Source: Aliiglaciecola lipolytica E3
Lineage (GTDB): Bacteria > Pseudomonadota > Gammaproteobacteria > Enterobacterales > Alteromonadaceae
Direction of reading: 5' to 3'
Assembly (NCBI RefSeq): GCF_000314975.1
Contig: NZ_BAEN01000011.1
Location: forward strand, 1 to 64,000
Length of the DNA: 64,000 nucleotides
Made by a program: the position numbers and the translations under genes. The notes beneath the pieces were generated by a model that was given only the letters and a program-made list of their open reading frames with translations, did no database searches and was not told the origin of the DNA. Below, piece by piece: positions 39,144-48,658 of this stretch (positions are counted from its first letter, which is position 1; the number at the start of each line of letters is the position of its first letter).

Positions 39144-40838
39144 ATGTTAATTCATTTGTCTGTGCAAAATTTAGCGGTTGTCAAATCTCTTGATGTTGAT
39201 TTCAAGCAAGGTCTTAGCGTTATCACCGGAGAGACTGGCGCGGGTAAGTCGATTGCAATTGATGCCCTTGGCCTGTGCTTAGGTAATCGTGCTGATGCCG
39301 GTATGGTTCGTCCAAATTGCGATAAAGCTGATGTATGTGCAACCTTTGACATCACAAACTTAACAAAAGTAAAAGCTTGGTTATTTGAAAACGATTTAGG
39401 CGAACAAGAGCTAAATAATAGTGATACTCATCAAGAATTAATGATCCGTAGAGTCGTATCGAGTGAAGGCCGTTCCAAAGCCTACGTAAATGGCTACCCA
39501 GTCCCTGTACAACAACTTAGAACCCTGGGATTGCAACTAATCAGCATCCACGGTCAACATGCCCACCAAATGCTACTTAAAGCGGATGTACAAAAACAGG
39601 TAGTTGATAACTTTGCTGAACATGACAACCTCATAAAAGCGGTCAAGCAAGAATACGAACTACTAAACCAAGCTCAAAAGCAAATGACAGCCCTTATTTC
39701 TGGCAGCCAAAAGCGCTCCGATAGACGTAACCTTTTGCAGTATCAAGTACAGGAATTAGATGAGTTTAATTTACATGAAAATGAATTCGTTGAATTAGAA
39801 AGTGAACATAAAAAACTGAGTAATAGTCAGGCTTTGTTAGAACAGTCTCAAAAAAGCTTCTATCAGTTATTCGATGCCGATGAAGGAAGTGCATTAGGTG
39901 CGGTACAAAGCAGTATTGATATGCTAAGCGAACTTCAGGAACATGATCCGGAATTAAGCCCAATCGTTACCATATTAAACGAAGCTTTGATTAATATTGA
40001 TGAAGCATCTAGTCAATTACGTGCTTATACCGACCGATTAGAAATAGATCCAATGCGAATGCAACAAATCGAACAACGTTATTCATTAGCCTTAGATCTT
40101 GCTAGAAAACACGGAGTTCGTCCTGAAGCACTGTTTGAACATCATCAGCAATTATCTTCTGAGTTAAACGATTTGGATAGCCAAGATGAATCCCTTGAAG
40201 AATTACAACGTAAAATTGTAAGTTTGCAGGAAAATTACTTACAAGTTGCTCAAAAGCTCAGTGCAAGTAGAAGTAAAGCAGGCAATAAATTAGCAAAATT
40301 GGTAGAGCAACATATTCAAGATATGAATATGACTCAGGCTAAGTTTACGGTCAGCATAGGGTTCGATCCGCAATTAGCCCCCTCACCTTCTGGATTAGAC
40401 AAGGTTAGCTTTTTGATCTCAACCAATTTAGGTATAAAAGCTGATAGCCTTGAAAAAGTCGTCTCAGGTGGTGAACTTTCTAGAGTTGGTCTTGCCTTAC
40501 AAGTTATCAGTGCAAAAGGTAACTTAATTCCTACTATGATTTTCGATGAAGTAGATACTGGAATAAGTGGCCCTACGGCTTCTGTGGTGGGTAAGTTGCT
40601 ACGTAAATTAGGTCAATCGAGCCAGGTAATTTGTGTTACTCATTTACCACAAGTCGCAGCCAGTGGGCATCAACAGATGTTTGTCACTAAGTTTTCAGAC
40701 AAAAAAACCACCGAAACGCATATGATATGTTTGCAGGAAAAGGAACGTATTGAAGAGTTAGCTCGTCTTTTAGCGGGTGACACTTTGACCAACTCGGCAA
40801 TTGAAAATGCAAAAGAGCTATTGGGTAGTTATCATTAG
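39144..40838 (+). CDS. recN: DNA repair protein RecN
   Basis: An SMC-like ATPase in double-strand-break repair, 564 residues (E. coli 553). Walker A is GETGAGKS (about 30-37) at the N terminus. A long coiled-coil arm fills about 155-370. The C-terminal signature VSGGELSRVGLAL and Walker B MIFDEVDTGISG lie at about 445-480. The LexA boxes just before the ATG indicate SOS control. Confidence 0.97.
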   Translation: MLIHLSVQNLAVVKSLDVDFKQGLSVITGETGAGKSIAIDALGLCLGNRADAGMVRPNCDKADVCATFDITNLTKVKAWLFENDLGEQELNNSDTHQELMIRRVVSSEGRSKAYVNGYPVPVQQLRTLGLQLISIHGQHAHQMLLKADVQKQVVDNFAEHDNLIKAVKQEYELLNQAQKQMTALISGSQKRSDRRNLLQYQVQELDEFNLHENEFVELESEHKKLSNSQALLEQSQKSFYQLFDADEGSALGAVQSSIDMLSELQEHDPELSPIVTILNEALINIDEASSQLRAYTDRLEIDPMRMQQIEQRYSLALDLARKHGVRPEALFEHHQQLSSELNDLDSQDESLEELQRKIVSLQENYLQVAQKLSASRSKAGNKLAKLVEQHIQDMNMTQAKFTVSIGFDPQLAPSPSGLDKVSFLISTNLGIKADSLEKVVSGGELSRVGLALQVISAKGNLIPTMIFDEVDTGISGPTASVVGKLLRKLGQSSQVICVTHLPQVAASGHQQMFVTKFSDKKTTETHMICLQEKERIEELARLLAGDTLTNSAIENAKELLGSYH

Positions 40839-40934
40839 TCTCGATTAATCATTGATTGCAAGCCTACTGCTGAGTTAGCATGCGTGTCCAGAAATACGCG
40901 TACTCTATGAGTATAGCTTGACTAATAATCTAAT

Positions 40935-41303
40935 ATGAATGAAAGAATGAAGTATAAAAGTGTATTAATTGCTGTTTTAACCACATTATTTTTATCTGGG
41001 TGTGTGGACTGGATTTATCGGATCGACGTACCACAAGGGAACTTTTTGCAAGATAAAAGCGTTAAACAATTGCGCATCGAAATGACCAAAGAACAAGTTA
41101 TTTATGTTTTGGGTCGTCCAGTGGTAAAAGATTCTTTCGACCATGACACTTGGTATTATGTTTACGAAATGAAGCGTGGTATGCGAAAAAGAGGCGAAGA
41201 TTTTCGCAAAGAGTTAATTATTCAATTTGCTGATGAAAAAATTGCTAGTGTGACTGGTGATTTTGAATTATCTGAAGATTTTAATACGCCACTCGATCAA
41301 TAA
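40935..41303 (+). CDS. bamE: Outer membrane protein assembly factor BamE
   Basis: A lipoprotein subunit of the BAM complex, 122 residues. The signal peptide ends in the lipobox LSGC (Cys22). The mature SmpA/OmlA fold has IEMTKEQVIYVLGRPVVKDSF and WYYVYEMKRG, characteristic of BamE. recN-bamE adjacency is conserved in E. coli. A second ATG four codons downstream is an alternative start. Confidence 0.95.
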   Translation: MNERMKYKSVLIAVLTTLFLSGCVDWIYRIDVPQGNFLQDKSVKQLRIEMTKEQVIYVLGRPVVKDSFDHDTWYYVYEMKRGMRKRGEDFRKELIIQFADEKIASVTGDFELSEDFNTPLDQ

Positions 41304-41592
41304 TTCTTACTAAGACAATTCTGAGTCAAACCTATTGTCAAATTTATTCCACTTAAAATGATGTTTTAGGTGGAATATTAGTGAATTAACACTCCAATAG
41401 CGTTTTCCGTATCGATTCATTTAACCAACTTGAAGTTTGTTTTCTCTTCTTTAATCAATTGTAAATCTATTAAACCCATTTTGGATGGGTAGGTTTAAGT
41501 GATTAATCTCAACAAACCCCATAAATATAACGTAATTTGTGGCATAATCCCGCGCAATTTTTATCTGTTTCTTAAAATTAGGAATTTTCAAC
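41304..41592. other. bamE-ybiT intergenic region with hairpin
   Basis: An imperfect stem, ATTCCACTTAAAA (41346-41358) with TTTTAGGTGGAAT (41364-41376), follows bamE but lacks a T tract. Near 41540, TGTGGCATAATCC is a plausible extended -10 for ybiT. No gene is seen. Confidence 0.45.
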
Positions 41593-43182
41593 GTGTTAAC
41601 GACAGCCAATATCACCATTCAGTTTGGTGCCAAGCCCCTTTTTGAAAATGTTTCAGTTAAGTTTGGCGAGGGCAATCGCTACGGGCTAATAGGCGCAAAC
41701 GGTTGCGGCAAGTCTACCTTCATGAAAATTTTAGGCAATGATCTAGAACCATCATCCGGTAACGTTACGAAAGATCCAAACGAAAGAATCGGAAAACTAA
41801 AGCAAGATCAGTTTGCATTCGAAAATTATTCGGTCATTGATACAGTGATTATGGGGCATGAAGAGCTCTGGAAAGTTAAAGAAGAACGTGATGCGATTTA
41901 TGCAAATCCTGAAATGAGCGAAGCGGACGGCATCCGAGCAGCAGAGCTTGAGTCTGAATTTGCCGAGATGGACGGTTACACTGCGGAATCTCGCGCAGCC
42001 GAGCTGCTAACCGGGGTCGGTATAGATGAGTCTTTGCATTTCGGACCAATGAGTGAGGTGGCACCAGGTTGGAAATTGCGCGTTTTACTTACCCAAGTTC
42101 TATTCGCTGATCCTGATATCATGCTGTTAGATGAGCCGACCAATAACCTTGATATCGATACGATTCGTTGGTTGGAAGATACCCTAAACGCGCGTAACTG
42201 CACGATGATAATTATTTCCCATGATCGTCACTTTTTAAACAGTGTTTGTACGCACATGGCCGATCTTGACTATGGTGAATTAAGACTTTTCCCTGGTAAT
42301 TACGATGAATACATGACCGCTGCCACTCAATCACGAGAGCGCCTATTATCAGACAATGCTAAGAAAAAAGCGCAAATAGCGGAATTAAAAACGTTCGTTA
42401 GTCGCTTTTCTGCCAATGCCTCTAAATCTAAACAAGCAACCTCTCGTGCCAAACAAATAGATAAGATTCAATTAGATGAGGTGAAACCATCAAGTCGACA
42501 AAATCCATTTATTCGTTTTGATCAAGACAAGAAGTTACATCGCTTAGCGCTTGAAGTTGAAGGCTTAAGTAAATCGTTTGAAACGCCATTATTCTCTAAT
42601 TTAGATTTAATGGTAGAAGTGGGTGAAAGAGTTGCCATTATTGGGCCTAATGGCGCAGGTAAAACGACGTTGATGCGTTGTTTATTTGGTGATTTGGCTT
42701 CAGATAGCGGTACGATTAAATGGTCAGAAAATGCGTCGCTTGGTTACTATGCTCAAGATCATGCCCACGACTTTGAACAGGACATGACGTTATTAGAATG
42801 GATGTATCAATGGGGCCAAGACGGCGACGATGAGCAAGTTATTCGTGGTACATTAGGTAGATTACTGTTTTCACAGAAAGAAATAGACAAATCCGTCAAA
42901 GTTATTTCAGGCGGGGAACAAGGACGAATGATTTTCGGCAAACTTATCCTCCAAAAAAATAATATTCTTTTAATGGATGAGCCCACTAATCACCTAGATA
43001 TGGAGTCCATTGAATCGTTGAATCTAGCCCTTGAAAACTATCCAGGCACCCTATTCTTTGTCAGTCACGATCGAGAATTTGTATCTTCTTTGGCCACAAG
43101 AATATTGGATATTACTGAAAACGGCATTGTAGATTTCAAAGGAAATTACGAAGATTATTTAAATAGTAAAAAACTAGCATAA
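41593..43182 (+). CDS. ybiT: ABC-F ATPase YbiT
   Basis: A soluble twin-ABC ATPase of the ABC-F group that acts at the ribosomal E site, 529 residues (E. coli 530). The first cassette has Walker [10 protein letters not shown] (about 35-43) and Walker [13 protein letters not shown]. The linker contains [21 protein letters not shown]. The second cassette has [17 protein letters not shown] and [12 protein letters not shown]. Near-identity in blocks such as DPNERIGKL and [11 protein letters not shown] fits YbiT rather than Uup, YheS or EttA. It begins with GTG. Confidence 0.95.
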   Translation: MLTTANITIQFGAKPLFENVSVKFGEGNRYGLIGANGCGKSTFMKILGNDLEPSSGNVTKDPNERIGKLKQDQFAFENYSVIDTVIMGHEELWKVKEERDAIYANPEMSEADGIRAAELESEFAEMDGYTAESRAAELLTGVGIDESLHFGPMSEVAPGWKLRVLLTQVLFADPDIMLLDEPTNNLDIDTIRWLEDTLNARNCTMIIISHDRHFLNSVCTHMADLDYGELRLFPGNYDEYMTAATQSRERLLSDNAKKKAQIAELKTFVSRFSANASKSKQATSRAKQIDKIQLDEVKPSSRQNPFIRFDQDKKLHRLALEVEGLSKSFETPLFSNLDLMVEVGERVAIIGPNGAGKTTLMRCLFGDLASDSGTIKWSENASLGYYAQDHAHDFEQDMTLLEWMYQWGQDGDDEQVIRGTLGRLLFSQKEIDKSVKVISGGEQGRMIFGKLILQKNNILLMDEPTNHLDMESIESLNLALENYPGTLFFVSHDREFVSSLATRILDITENGIVDFKGNYEDYLNSKKLA

Positions 43183-43218
43183 CGAAATACAATCTAGCGA
43201 CCGACGTCAGGAGTCAGT

Positions 43219-43710
43219 ATGCAAAGTAAGTCAAAAAACATTGGTCTGTTCGTCGATGTACAAAATGTTTACTACACCTGCCGTCAAGCTCACAATAAAC
43301 AATTTAACTATCGTGTATTGTGGCAAGAACTGTCATACCGTGGCAATTTAATCGTTGCCAATGCATATGCTATCGCTCGCCAAGACGATCAACAAATAAA
43401 GTTTCAAGATGCTCTCAGACATATTGGCTTTGATGTCAAGTTAAAGCCATTTATACAACGCAGTGACGGTACCGCCAAAGGTGACTGGGATGTGGGAATT
43501 ACTGTCGATATGATAGATTTAGCCCCGCAGTTAGATGAAGTTATTTTACTAAGTGGCGATGGTGATTTCGCTATGCTCATGGGTTACATTAAAACTAAAT
43601 ACAATGTTTCTACTGAGGTTTATAGCGTCCCCCAATTGACCGCAAAAACCCTCATTGAAAGTGTTGATACTTATCATCCGATTAATTCAGACTCCTCATT
43701 TTTGAAATAG
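43219..43710 (+). CDS. NYN-domain (LabA/DUF88) protein, putative RNase
   Basis: 163 residues of the NYN domain, a PIN-like nuclease fold. The conserved acidic residues are visible: Asp in GLFVDVQNVYY (about 10-20), KGDWDVGITVDMIDLA (about 92-107) and LLSGDGDFAMLMGYI (about 114-128). Together they would form the metal site. The usual role inferred for the family is RNA cleavage or tRNA/rRNA turnover. It follows ybiT by 36 nt with an AGGAG site, so the two may be cotranscribed. Confidence 0.88.
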   Translation: MQSKSKNIGLFVDVQNVYYTCRQAHNKQFNYRVLWQELSYRGNLIVANAYAIARQDDQQIKFQDALRHIGFDVKLKPFIQRSDGTAKGDWDVGITVDMIDLAPQLDEVILLSGDGDFAMLMGYIKTKYNVSTEVYSVPQLTAKTLIESVDTYHPINSDSSFLK

Positions 43711-43722
43711 CCAATATTAACA

Positions 43723-43738
43723 CTGTACATATAGACAG
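43723..43738 (+). promoter_or_regulatory. LexA box upstream of yebG
   Basis: CTGTACATATAGACAG is a perfect CTGT-N8-ACAG site, 62 bp upstream of the yebG start and 12 nt after the preceding gene. It supports SOS control as in E. coli. Confidence 0.88.
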
Positions 43739-43800
43739 TATAAAGCTATATTTGTTTATAAGTTTACAGAACACAACCAACTGACCTTTGGAGATACGTT

Positions 43801-44091
43801 ATGGCTATTATCGTGAAATACGTTGTTGAGCGAAACGGAGAAGAAAAACTGGTGACTTCAGATAAAAAAGCGGCTGATCAATATGACAAAATGCTCGATG
43901 TTGCAGAAAATCTTGGTACATACATTCAAGCCAAAGGCATTAAACTTCCGAGTGATGTTTCTGAAGAGCTAACTATTTTGTTATCGAAAAATAAAGATGT
44001 GATTGCTAAATTATTTAAAGGTACAGATGCTGATTCGATTTTAGAACAAGAAAAGGCGGAAGTTGTGAAAATGGATAAAAAGAAAGCATAA
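43801..44091 (+). CDS. yebG: YebG family DNA-damage-inducible protein
   Basis: 96 residues, the same length as E. coli YebG. The N-terminal block VKYVVERNGEEKL and KKAADQYDKMLDVAENL match the family well. YebG is an SOS-induced protein of unknown mechanism. The start has a GGAGA site and a perfect LexA box upstream. Confidence 0.93.
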   Translation: MAIIVKYVVERNGEEKLVTSDKKAADQYDKMLDVAENLGTYIQAKGIKLPSDVSEELTILLSKNKDVIAKLFKGTDADSILEQEKAEVVKMDKKKA

Positions 44092-44387
44092 TCAATAGGT
44101 TAATTACTTTCACAAATCTAAATAACGCTTACTAACGACGGTAAGCGTTAATTAATTCTCCCCCATTAAATCGTCTAATCTTGAGGTAAATTGATATCTC
44201 ATTCGCTTCGCTTATTTAGTGGAATTGTGCAGGCCCTCATAGCAAATCCCATGCATAAGTTTAGAGCGCTAAACTATGTACCTTGCCAAGGTGGCTTGGA
44301 TTGATATTCACTGTGCTCTGTTTATTGCTGCGATATTAGACCCAGACTGACGTAGTAAATCAACTGCGCTGAGCACCAAGTCTCGAA
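44092..44387. other. Intergenic region after yebG with strong stem
   Basis: TAACGCTTAC (44123-44132) and GTAAGCGTTA (44141-44150) form a perfect 10-bp stem with an 8-nt loop, 32 nt after yebG. No T run follows. The remaining 240 nt up to the convergent hydrolase gene shows nothing I can identify. Confidence 0.5.
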
Positions 44388-45590
44388 TCAAGGATTTTGT
44401 TGCAAATCAATCGCGCTTTGAACGCTATCAATAAATGTGAAACGTTTTCGGTCTAAATCAGCATCAGTTGCTGTTGGCCAATTACCATTAAAAGCTATAA
44501 CTAGCTCTCTTTTTGGATCAATAAAAATGGTCTGTCCAAAAATTCCCCGCGCTGTAAAACTTCCATCTTCAAATGTCCACCATTGATAACCGTAACCTCT
44601 ACCATCGTCTGTTCCAATGTCGGTTTGACTAGACGTCGCTTTGCTTATCCAATCATTCGGCAAGATTGACTGCCCTTCTATCCGCCCTCCATCTAATATG
44701 AACAAACCATAACGAGCAAAGTCTCTTAAACTGGCCTGAATACAACAGCCTGAGATTTCATTACCATCAGCGCCCAAGACCCAAGTTGCTTTATTTTCCA
44801 TTCCATATGGTTGCCATATCTTTTCAGTAAGATAGTCGCTTAAGTTGCGTCCGGTTGCTCGTTCTACCAAAATGCCAATTAAATTTGTTTCACCTGTAGA
44901 ATAATGCCATTTTTCACCGGGAGGATTAGCTCTTTTTAGGTTGCGCATGTAACTAACGATAGTTGGCAAACCATTTTCTGCCTGATGAGAGTTAAACATA
45001 GCAACGTCAGAGTTTGGATCATAATAGTCCTCATTCCAATCAACGCCTGATGTCATAGTAAGCAATTGTTCAATGGTGACATCATCATATGCTGAACCTT
45101 TTAAACCAATAATATACTTCGAAACACTATCGTTTAGACTTTCTATATGTCCTTCTTTAAGAGCAATACCTACAAGACTTGAGGTGAATGATTTAGCCAC
45201 TGAAAAACTTGTCCAGCGTGCGTCTGGAGAATGTCCAAGACTGTATCTCTCAAACCTAATCTTGCCTTTATGCAGTATTATCGCTCCCGACAAACGTTGC
45301 TCTGTAAAAAACCTATCAACGTCATCATTGATGACTAACTCATCCCCAACAGCCAATTCTTTTACCTTGTTGCTTGGTAAAATTTCGCGGGTATTCACTA
45401 ACCAAGAAAACTGATCTAATACGCGAAACCCTACATCTCGCTGTTTTTGCGTCCAGAAAAGCACATCGTTATTTTTTGGAAGTTCGATAAGCAGAGCACG
45501 CCTGTCAGGTCCAATCGACCACCAGCTAACAACGGCGATTATGCCCATTGCTAACAAAGTATAGATAATCCATTTAATGGTCGTTTTCAT
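44388..45590 (-). CDS. Beta-lactamase-fold serine hydrolase, membrane-anchored
   Basis: 400 residues. One N-terminal membrane segment (about 5-25) is followed by a class C beta-lactamase/esterase-type domain. The nucleophile motif is SVAK (Ser130, Lys133) and the second motif is YSTGETN, as in 6-aminohexanoate-dimer-hydrolase-like serine hydrolases rather than true beta-lactamases (YxN). GIFGQTIFIDP near the C terminus takes the place of the KTG strand. The active site faces the periplasm. Substrate is unknown; amide, ester or peptide bonds are all possible. It is apparently monocistronic. Confidence 0.85.
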   Translation of the reverse strand: MKTTIKWIIYTLLAMGIIAVVSWWSIGPDRRALLIELPKNNDVLFWTQKQRDVGFRVLDQFSWLVNTREILPSNKVKELAVGDELVINDDVDRFFTEQRLSGAIILHKGKIRFERYSLGHSPDARWTSFSVAKSFTSSLVGIALKEGHIESLNDSVSKYIIGLKGSAYDDVTIEQLLTMTSGVDWNEDYYDPNSDVAMFNSHQAENGLPTIVSYMRNLKRANPPGEKWHYSTGETNLIGILVERATGRNLSDYLTEKIWQPYGMENKATWVLGADGNEISGCCIQASLRDFARYGLFILDGGRIEGQSILPNDWISKATSSQTDIGTDDGRGYGYQWWTFEDGSFTARGIFGQTIFIDPKRELVIAFNGNWPTATDADLDRKRFTFIDSVQSAIDLQQNP

Positions 45591-45684
45591 ACAGTTATTT
45601 CCCTTTAATGTAGTTATTAGCAGTCTATTTAATGAAGCCGTGCCGCTAGCGCTACAATTGCGTCTTAAGAAAGTTGTGCCATCC

Positions 45685-46344
45685 CTAGGCTTTTAATTGT
45701 GCAAAAGCTCTTACTGGAAATGTACCGAACCCTTTAACTTTGACCGGAACAGCATAGAAGTGAAAATTATCAGTTGGTAAAGATTGTAAATTACACATAT
45801 GTTCGACAATGAGGATGTCAGCCCCAAGTAGAATACTGTGAACAGGTCTTTGATTGCCACGGGTATCATCAATATTATGGCTATCTATGCCAACTAAAAC
45901 AGCGCCTTGATCACGTAAATACAAAGCAGCGGATTCGGTCAAAAAAGGATGATTCTCATAGTATGATTCTGTATTCCAATGCCGTGACCAATTAGTTTGG
46001 ATTAATACAGCCTTGCCGTTAACTGATTGATTTTTAAAGTATGCCTCATCTATTGCATGCTGATTTTCAGGAACTGTAATTTTAATAGCTTCTAGTTGCG
46101 CAACAGCATCCAGATTAAGCTCTGAAAGATCCTTGCCTGATTCATAACGGTGAAATGGCGAATCAATGTATGTCCCGGTGTTGGAACACATGTCAATTTT
46201 ACCAATTTGAAAACTGGTTCCTTCTGCGTATACCGCCTTAGACGCCTCGCGACTGATGTAATCACATATGATCGGAGCAGGGAGCCCTTTGTATGTGACT
46301 AATCCATTTTCAATAGTATGACTAAGATCGATTAACGTTTTCAT
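45685..46344 (-). CDS. Cyclase-family (kynurenine formamidase-like) hydrolase with altered metal motif
   Basis: 219 residues of the cyclase/KynB family (PF04199-type). The family motif HxGTHxDxPxH reads N-T-G-T-Y-I-D-S-P-F-H here (Asn55 to His65), so two of the canonical metal-binding histidines are Asn55 and Tyr59. Asp61 and His65 are kept. The downstream VHSILLGADILIVEHM, with its His and Glu, is kept as well. Either a subfamily uses a different metal ligand set or the chemistry has changed. The gene stands alone between the serine hydrolase and DAHP synthase. Substrate is unknown. Confidence 0.85.
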   Translation of the reverse strand: MKTLIDLSHTIENGLVTYKGLPAPIICDYISREASKAVYAEGTSFQIGKIDMCSNTGTYIDSPFHRYESGKDLSELNLDAVAQLEAIKITVPENQHAIDEAYFKNQSVNGKAVLIQTNWSRHWNTESYYENHPFLTESAALYLRDQGAVLVGIDSHNIDDTRGNQRPVHSILLGADILIVEHMCNLQSLPTDNFHFYAVPVKVKGFGTFPVRAFAQLKA

Positions 46345-46424
46345 TTTACTAAGGTTTACATAATTATTTTATAGCAAGGCTACCACAAACGCATCGGAAG
46401 TCACTTGAACTGATGGCGAATAAA

Positions 46425-46460
46425 CACAAAAAAAAACCAGTTGTTTTCACAACTGGTTTT
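46425..46460 (-). terminator. Terminator of DAHP synthase
   Basis: On the minus strand AAAACCAGTTG, loop TGAAAA and CAACTGGTTTT run into a long T tract about 60 nt after the stop codon. Confidence 0.9.
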
Positions 46461-46518
46461 ATAGTTTGCATTAACTCTATCTGAAATTATTAACGAGAGC
46501 TAAATTTCTTTGCTCAGT

Positions 46519-47865
46519 TTATTTACCAGATTTTAAATGATCGGCCACTAAAAACGCCATTTCTAACACTTGATCAGCATTTAAACGCGGATCACACTGA
46601 GTTTTGTAGGCTTGAGCCAGATCATCATCACTGATTTGATAAGCCCCACCCGTACACTCAGTCACGTGTTGACCTGTCATTTCTAAATGAATACCACCTG
46701 GATGAGTCCCTTCTGCTGCATGTGCGGCAAAGAATTGTTTAATTTCACTAAGAATGTCATCAAAGTTTCGCGTTTTGTAGCCGCTAGACGCTTTTTTCGT
46801 GTTGCCATGCATAGGATCAGAGCTCCAAACGACTTTCCGTCCCTCAGATTTCACGCGACGCAATAATTTAGGTAGGTTTTGTTCTAATTTATCAGCTCCC
46901 ATGCGAGTGATGAAAGTAAGACGTCCAGCACTGTTATCTGGATTTAAAGTATCGATTAACTTTATCAGTTCGTCTTCTTGCATAGTCGGGCCAATTTTGA
47001 CACCAATTGGATTATGAATACCACGGAAGAATTCAACATGCGCATGATCTAATTGACGAGTTCGCTCACCAATCCACACCATGTGTGCTGAACAGTTATA
47101 TGGTTTGCCGGTCAGTGTATCTATCCGAGTTAACGCTTGTTCATAGTTTAATAACAATGCTTCGTGAGATGTGAACAGGTTAGTCTCATGTAAAGTTGCA
47201 TTATTGAGGTTGTTGATACCAATTACATCCATAAACTCAAGGGTTTCTTGTAATCGGTTGGCGATATCTTGATAACGATCACGTAGTGGATTGTTTTCAA
47301 CAAACGTCATATTCCAACGATTAACCTGATGTAAATCTGCTAAGCCACCTTGTGCAAATGCGCGCAATAAATTTAAAGTAGATGCTCCACGATGGTACGC
47401 TTCTAACATCCGATTTGGATCTGGCATTCTCGATTTTTCGGTAAATTCAAAACTATTAATAATGTCGCCGCGATAACTTGGCAGCGAAACACCATTAATT
47501 GTTTCCATATCCGCAGAACGAGGCTTCGCATATTGCCCTGCCATTCTAGCTACTTTAGTTACTGGGCATTTACCTGCAAACGTTAAAACAATCGCCATTT
47601 GCAGAATAACTTTAAACGTATCGCGGATCTTCGGCGCGTTAAATTCATCAAAAGACTCAGCGCAATCGCCACCTTGTAAAAGAAAACCTCTCCCCTCGGC
47701 AACATCACCTAATTGCTTATACAACTGACGAGTTTCTTCTGCAAATACCAAAGGCGGATAACTATGAAGTTTGGCTTCAACTTCTTTTAATAGTGCTTGG
47801 TCTTGATAAGTGGGTTGTTGCTGGATAGGTTTAGACCTCCAGCTGTCAGGTTGCCATTGGCTCAC
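46519..47865 (-). CDS. Class II 3-deoxy-7-phosphoheptulonate (DAHP) synthase
   Basis: The first committed enzyme of the shikimate pathway condenses PEP with erythrose 4-phosphate. 448 residues match the class II (plant/actinobacterial/Pseudomonas) type rather than the 350-residue AroFGH class I. Diagnostic blocks are [11 protein letters not shown] (about 80-90), [12 protein letters not shown] (about 125-136), [17 protein letters not shown] and [11 protein letters not shown]. Metal ligands include the Cys in GGDCAES and His in DPMHGN. Initiation is from a GTG with GAGG upstream. Class I paralogues may exist elsewhere. Confidence 0.95.
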   Translation of the reverse strand: MSQWQPDSWRSKPIQQQPTYQDQALLKEVEAKLHSYPPLVFAEETRQLYKQLGDVAEGRGFLLQGGDCAESFDEFNAPKIRDTFKVILQMAIVLTFAGKCPVTKVARMAGQYAKPRSADMETINGVSLPSYRGDIINSFEFTEKSRMPDPNRMLEAYHRGASTLNLLRAFAQGGLADLHQVNRWNMTFVENNPLRDRYQDIANRLQETLEFMDVIGINNLNNATLHETNLFTSHEALLLNYEQALTRIDTLTGKPYNCSAHMVWIGERTRQLDHAHVEFFRGIHNPIGVKIGPTMQEDELIKLIDTLNPDNSAGRLTFITRMGADKLEQNLPKLLRRVKSEGRKVVWSSDPMHGNTKKASSGYKTRNFDDILSEIKQFFAAHAAEGTHPGGIHLEMTGQHVTECTGGAYQISDDDLAQAYKTQCDPRLNADQVLEMAFLVADHLKSGK

Positions 47866-48003
47866 GGGCGTTCCTCAAATACAGTCAAAAAAATACAGGG
47901 TTAATCTGTAGTAAATAAAATTATGGGGGAAGTTAACCTAGTTCGTTCACATAGTACAATGTCAATAAGCGCTAACCTATTCATCTATGGACTATAACGT
48001 TGC

Positions 48004-48009
48004 ATTATA
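48004..48009 (-). promoter_or_regulatory. Possible -10 element of DAHP synthase promoter
   Basis: A perfect TATAAT lies on the minus strand about 140 nt before the start, with only a weak -35 (TACTGG, 17 bp away). The leader of about 130 nt has no obvious attenuator. Confidence 0.35.
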
Positions 48010-48074
48010 CCGGTATATCTAGGCTACCAGTATAAAACTTTATTCGTATGAAACTACTGAAACGCTGGATATCG

Positions 48075-48560
48075 TTATTCTTCTAAAACTAATAACGCGG
48101 AAATATGTTCAACTAAACCATCAGCAGAGGCTTCGATTAAATCCAAAACGTATTCAAATCCTTTTTTGCCACCATAATAAGGGTCAGGAATGATGTCATC
48201 GTCCAATCCTGAAAAAGACATAAATAATTTGATCTTATCCTGATATTGTTCGGGACATTCACTTTGCAAACCACGCAAATTCATTTCATCCATCGCAATT
48301 ATCAAATCAAAATCTGAAAAATCTTGCTTGGTGACTTTACGGCAAGTTATACCATCAAAATTGTAACCTCGAGCACTACCCGCCTCTACAGAACGCTCGT
48401 CTGGACTCGCTCCAGTGTGATACCCCTGAGTGCCAGCAGAATCGATTTTTAGCAGCAATCCTTTTTCTTCGGCCTTGTGTCTAAACACCGCCTCAGCGCT
48501 AGGAGAACGACAAATATTGCCCAAACATACAAACAGTACAGAGCGAATTGTGTCAGTCAT
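48075..48560 (-). CDS. Low-molecular-weight protein tyrosine phosphatase
   Basis: 161 residues. The catalytic P-loop CLGNICRS (Cys12 to Arg18) near the N terminus and the general-acid Asp in IPDPYYGG (about 125-132) define the family. It dephosphorylates phosphotyrosine or related small phosphates in the cytoplasm. Here there is no neighbouring tyrosine kinase or capsule gene, so a stand-alone house-keeping role is more likely than Wzb-type capsule control. It is divergent from pepE. Confidence 0.93.
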   Translation of the reverse strand: MTDTIRSVLFVCLGNICRSPSAEAVFRHKAEEKGLLLKIDSAGTQGYHTGASPDERSVEAGSARGYNFDGITCRKVTKQDFSDFDLIIAMDEMNLRGLQSECPEQYQDKIKLFMSFSGLDDDIIPDPYYGGKKGFEYVLDLIEASADGLVEHISALLVLEE

Positions 48561-48658
48561 TCGAGTTGTTTCCTATTCCTGAATCTCTTATGCTTTGTTT
48601 ACTATTCTATCTAGGTATCAGAGCGCGTCTAGCGTTAAATTCAATTCATAGGAAAAAA

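Noticed and set aside
44388-45590. True class C beta-lactamase
   Set aside because: The YxN and KTG motifs of AmpC are replaced (YSTG and GIFG-type), so antibiotic resistance should not be inferred.
48075-48560. Capsule-control phosphatase (Wzb type)
   Set aside because: No tyrosine kinase or polysaccharide genes are nearby, so only the general family is assigned.
48548-48658. Longer N terminus for pepE
   Set aside because: It overlaps the start of the divergent phosphatase gene and does not resemble PepE. The ATG at 48659 with AGGA is the better start.
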